A stretch of DNA of 5,492 nt from NCBI GenBank assembly GCA_021795275.1, contig JAJYPO010000153.1:1-5492 (forward strand). Reading direction: 5' to 3'. The notes below the pieces were generated by a model. It did not search any database. It was not told where the DNA came from and saw only the letters and a program-made list of their open reading frames with translations. This document shows positions 4,687 to 5,492 of this stretch, in pieces (position 1 is the stretch's first letter; each line of letters opens with the position of its first letter). The translations under genes and the position numbers were made by a program. Origin of the DNA: Nitrospirota bacterium (GTDB lineage Bacteria; Nitrospirota_A; Leptospirillia; Leptospirillales; Leptospirillaceae).

Positions 4687-5492
4687 GAGCCTCCCCTTCG
4701 GAGTCGGTTGAGGTTTCGCGCGAGGTGACCCGTCCAAAGACGGCTTTTTCGAGGGCGGAAAGACGCCGGGCAAGACCCGGAAGATTCTTGAGGGTCGCCT
4801 GGATCCTGAGCCAGAGCGGGTGGGAGAGGGCCGGGCTCCCCGAAACCCGGGATCCCGCCGACAAGGTCTGGGCGACGCCCGACTGGGCTCCGACCATTGA
4901 TCCCGAACCGATCTCGATGTGGCCGACGACCCCCACCTGCCCGGCCAGAATGACCCGGTCACCAAGCCGAGTCGACCCGGAGATACCGGCCTGGGCCACG
5001 ATGACGCAGTCCCGTCCCGTCCGGACATTGTGGGCGATCTGGACAAGATTATCGATCTTGGTCCCGCGTCCGATGACCGTTTCGCCGAAGGTGGCTCGGT
5101 CGATGGTCACATTGGCTCCGATCTCCACGTCGTCCTCAAGAACGACGGTTCCCGTCTGCGGGATTCTAAGGCGCTGTCCCTCCGGCCCCTCGGCATAGCC
5201 GAAGCCATCGGAGCCTATGACGGTTCCGCTCTGGACGATGACCCGATTCCCGATCCGAACCCGGTCAAGGACCGAGACCCGCGGATGGAGAATACAGTGT
5301 TCCCCGATCTTGGCTCCTGCCCCGACCACGCACCCCGCAAAGAGGATCGTTCCTTTTCCGATCTCGGCTCCGGCCTCAACTACGCATCCCGGCCGTATTT
5401 CCACATTTTGGGCGATACGGGCGGAAGGATCGACGGCCGCCTGGGCTGAGATCCCCCGGGAAGGGGTCGGAAGGGGAAAGAAATGCTGGAGC
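4673..5492 (-). CDS. lpxD: LpxD, UDP-3-O-(3-hydroxyacyl)glucosamine N-acyltransferase (5'-truncated by window)
   Basis: Transfers a 3-hydroxyacyl chain from acyl-ACP to the 2-amino group of UDP-3-O-acyl-glucosamine, the third step of lipid A synthesis, in the cytoplasm as a trimer. Seen: 272 residues up to a TGA at 4675-4673. The frame stays open to the right edge, so the N-terminal uridine-binding domain is missing. Just inside the edge is the linker with [16 protein letters not shown], where the left-handed beta-helix of hexapeptide repeats begins. The helix carries the LpxD signature [14 protein letters not shown] (about 5233-5192). The block DNLVQIAHN holds the His (codon 5032-5030) that aligns with catalytic His239 of E. 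coli LpxD. A second conserved His lies in VGHIEIG. The C-terminus ends in a helical stretch ([14 protein letters not shown] onward), as in the family. A GTG at 5404 could be mistaken for the start, but family similarity continues upstream of it. The 3' end overlaps fabZ by 14 nt. Confidence 0.96.
   Translation of the reverse strand, partial: LQHFFPLPTPSRGISAQAAVDPSARIAQNVEIRPGCVVEAGAEIGKGTILFAGCVVGAGAKIGEHCILHPRVSVLDRVRIGNRVIVQSGTVIGSDGFGYAEGPEGQRLRIPQTGTVVLEDDVEIGANVTIDRATFGETVIGRGTKIDNLVQIAHNVRTGRDCVIVAQAGISGSTRLGDRVILAGQVGVVGHIEIGSGSMVGAQSGVAQTLSAGSRVSGSPALSHPLWLRIQATLKNLPGLARRLSALEKAVFGRVTSRETSTDSEGEAHGTH
4689..4695 (-). promoter_or_regulatory. Ribosome binding site of fabZ
   Basis: On the minus strand GGGGAGG is followed closely by CTC and the ATG at 4686. 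The match is good and the spacing a little short. It lies inside the last codons of lpxD and supports the internal ATG rather than any of the far-upstream in-frame starts. Confidence 0.6.

Noticed and set aside
4687..5046. 120-codon in-frame upstream extension of FabZ
   Set aside because: It overlaps conserved LpxD coding sequence in another frame and is Arg/Ser/Pro-rich without FabZ similarity. The ATG at 4686 with a ribosome binding site gives the family's normal length.
5402..5404. GTG as the start of lpxD
   Set aside because: The frame continues upstream to the window edge, with residues typical of LpxD (PxxGI...VDPSARI). The gene is therefore cut by the window rather than starting here.
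1..5492. A new defence or mobile system
   Set aside because: All seven frames with support belong to envelope lipid synthesis. There are no repeats, integrase, transposase, toxin-antitoxin pair or atypical composition block.

Overview
The window is a single, gap-free block of lipid A / Kdo2-lipid A biosynthesis genes, all on the minus strand. Reading from the right edge to the left edge (5' to 3' of the transcript), it holds lpxD (5' end cut off by the window), fabZ, lpxA, lpxI, a Gfo/Idh/MocA-type oxidoreductase, lpxB, and the start of waaA/kdtA (3' end cut off). I see no convincing gene on the plus strand. I also see no RNA gene, mobile element, CRISPR array, promoter or intrinsic terminator.

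The host is a diderm bacterium with lipopolysaccharide. The DNA is GC-rich (roughly 60 percent by eye). The order lpxD-fabZ-lpxA is the one known from Escherichia coli. However, lpxI and an oxidoreductase gene sit between lpxA and lpxB, and waaA follows lpxB directly. LpxI in place of LpxH, and a sugar-nucleotide-type oxidoreductase inside the lpx cluster, point away from Enterobacteria. They fit lineages such as Desulfobacterota/Geobacter-like bacteria, Nitrospirota (Leptospirillum-like) or similar groups. I cannot fix the taxon from sequence alone.

The genes give a nearly complete early Raetz pathway. LpxA adds the first 3-hydroxyacyl chain to UDP-GlcNAc (or a 3-amino derivative). LpxC is not in the window. 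LpxD adds the second chain, LpxI cleaves UDP-2,3-diacylglucosamine to lipid X and UMP, and LpxB condenses the two into the disaccharide. LpxK is not in the window. WaaA then adds Kdo. FabZ supplies the fatty-acid elongation cycle that competes for the same 3-hydroxyacyl-ACP pool. The oxidoreductase is the one member without an assured role. A GnnA-like step toward 2,3-diamino-glucose lipid A is the most informative hypothesis, but its partner aminotransferase GnnB is not in the window.

The most unusual structural feature is that all six gene junctions overlap (14, 11, 4, 1, 4 and 1 nt), with no intergenic DNA at all. Three different start codons are used. The lpxA/lpxI junction also carries two back-to-back predicted mRNA hairpins. 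One has an all-GC stem with a GAGA tetraloop, and the other buries the ribosome binding site of lpxI just before a TTG start.
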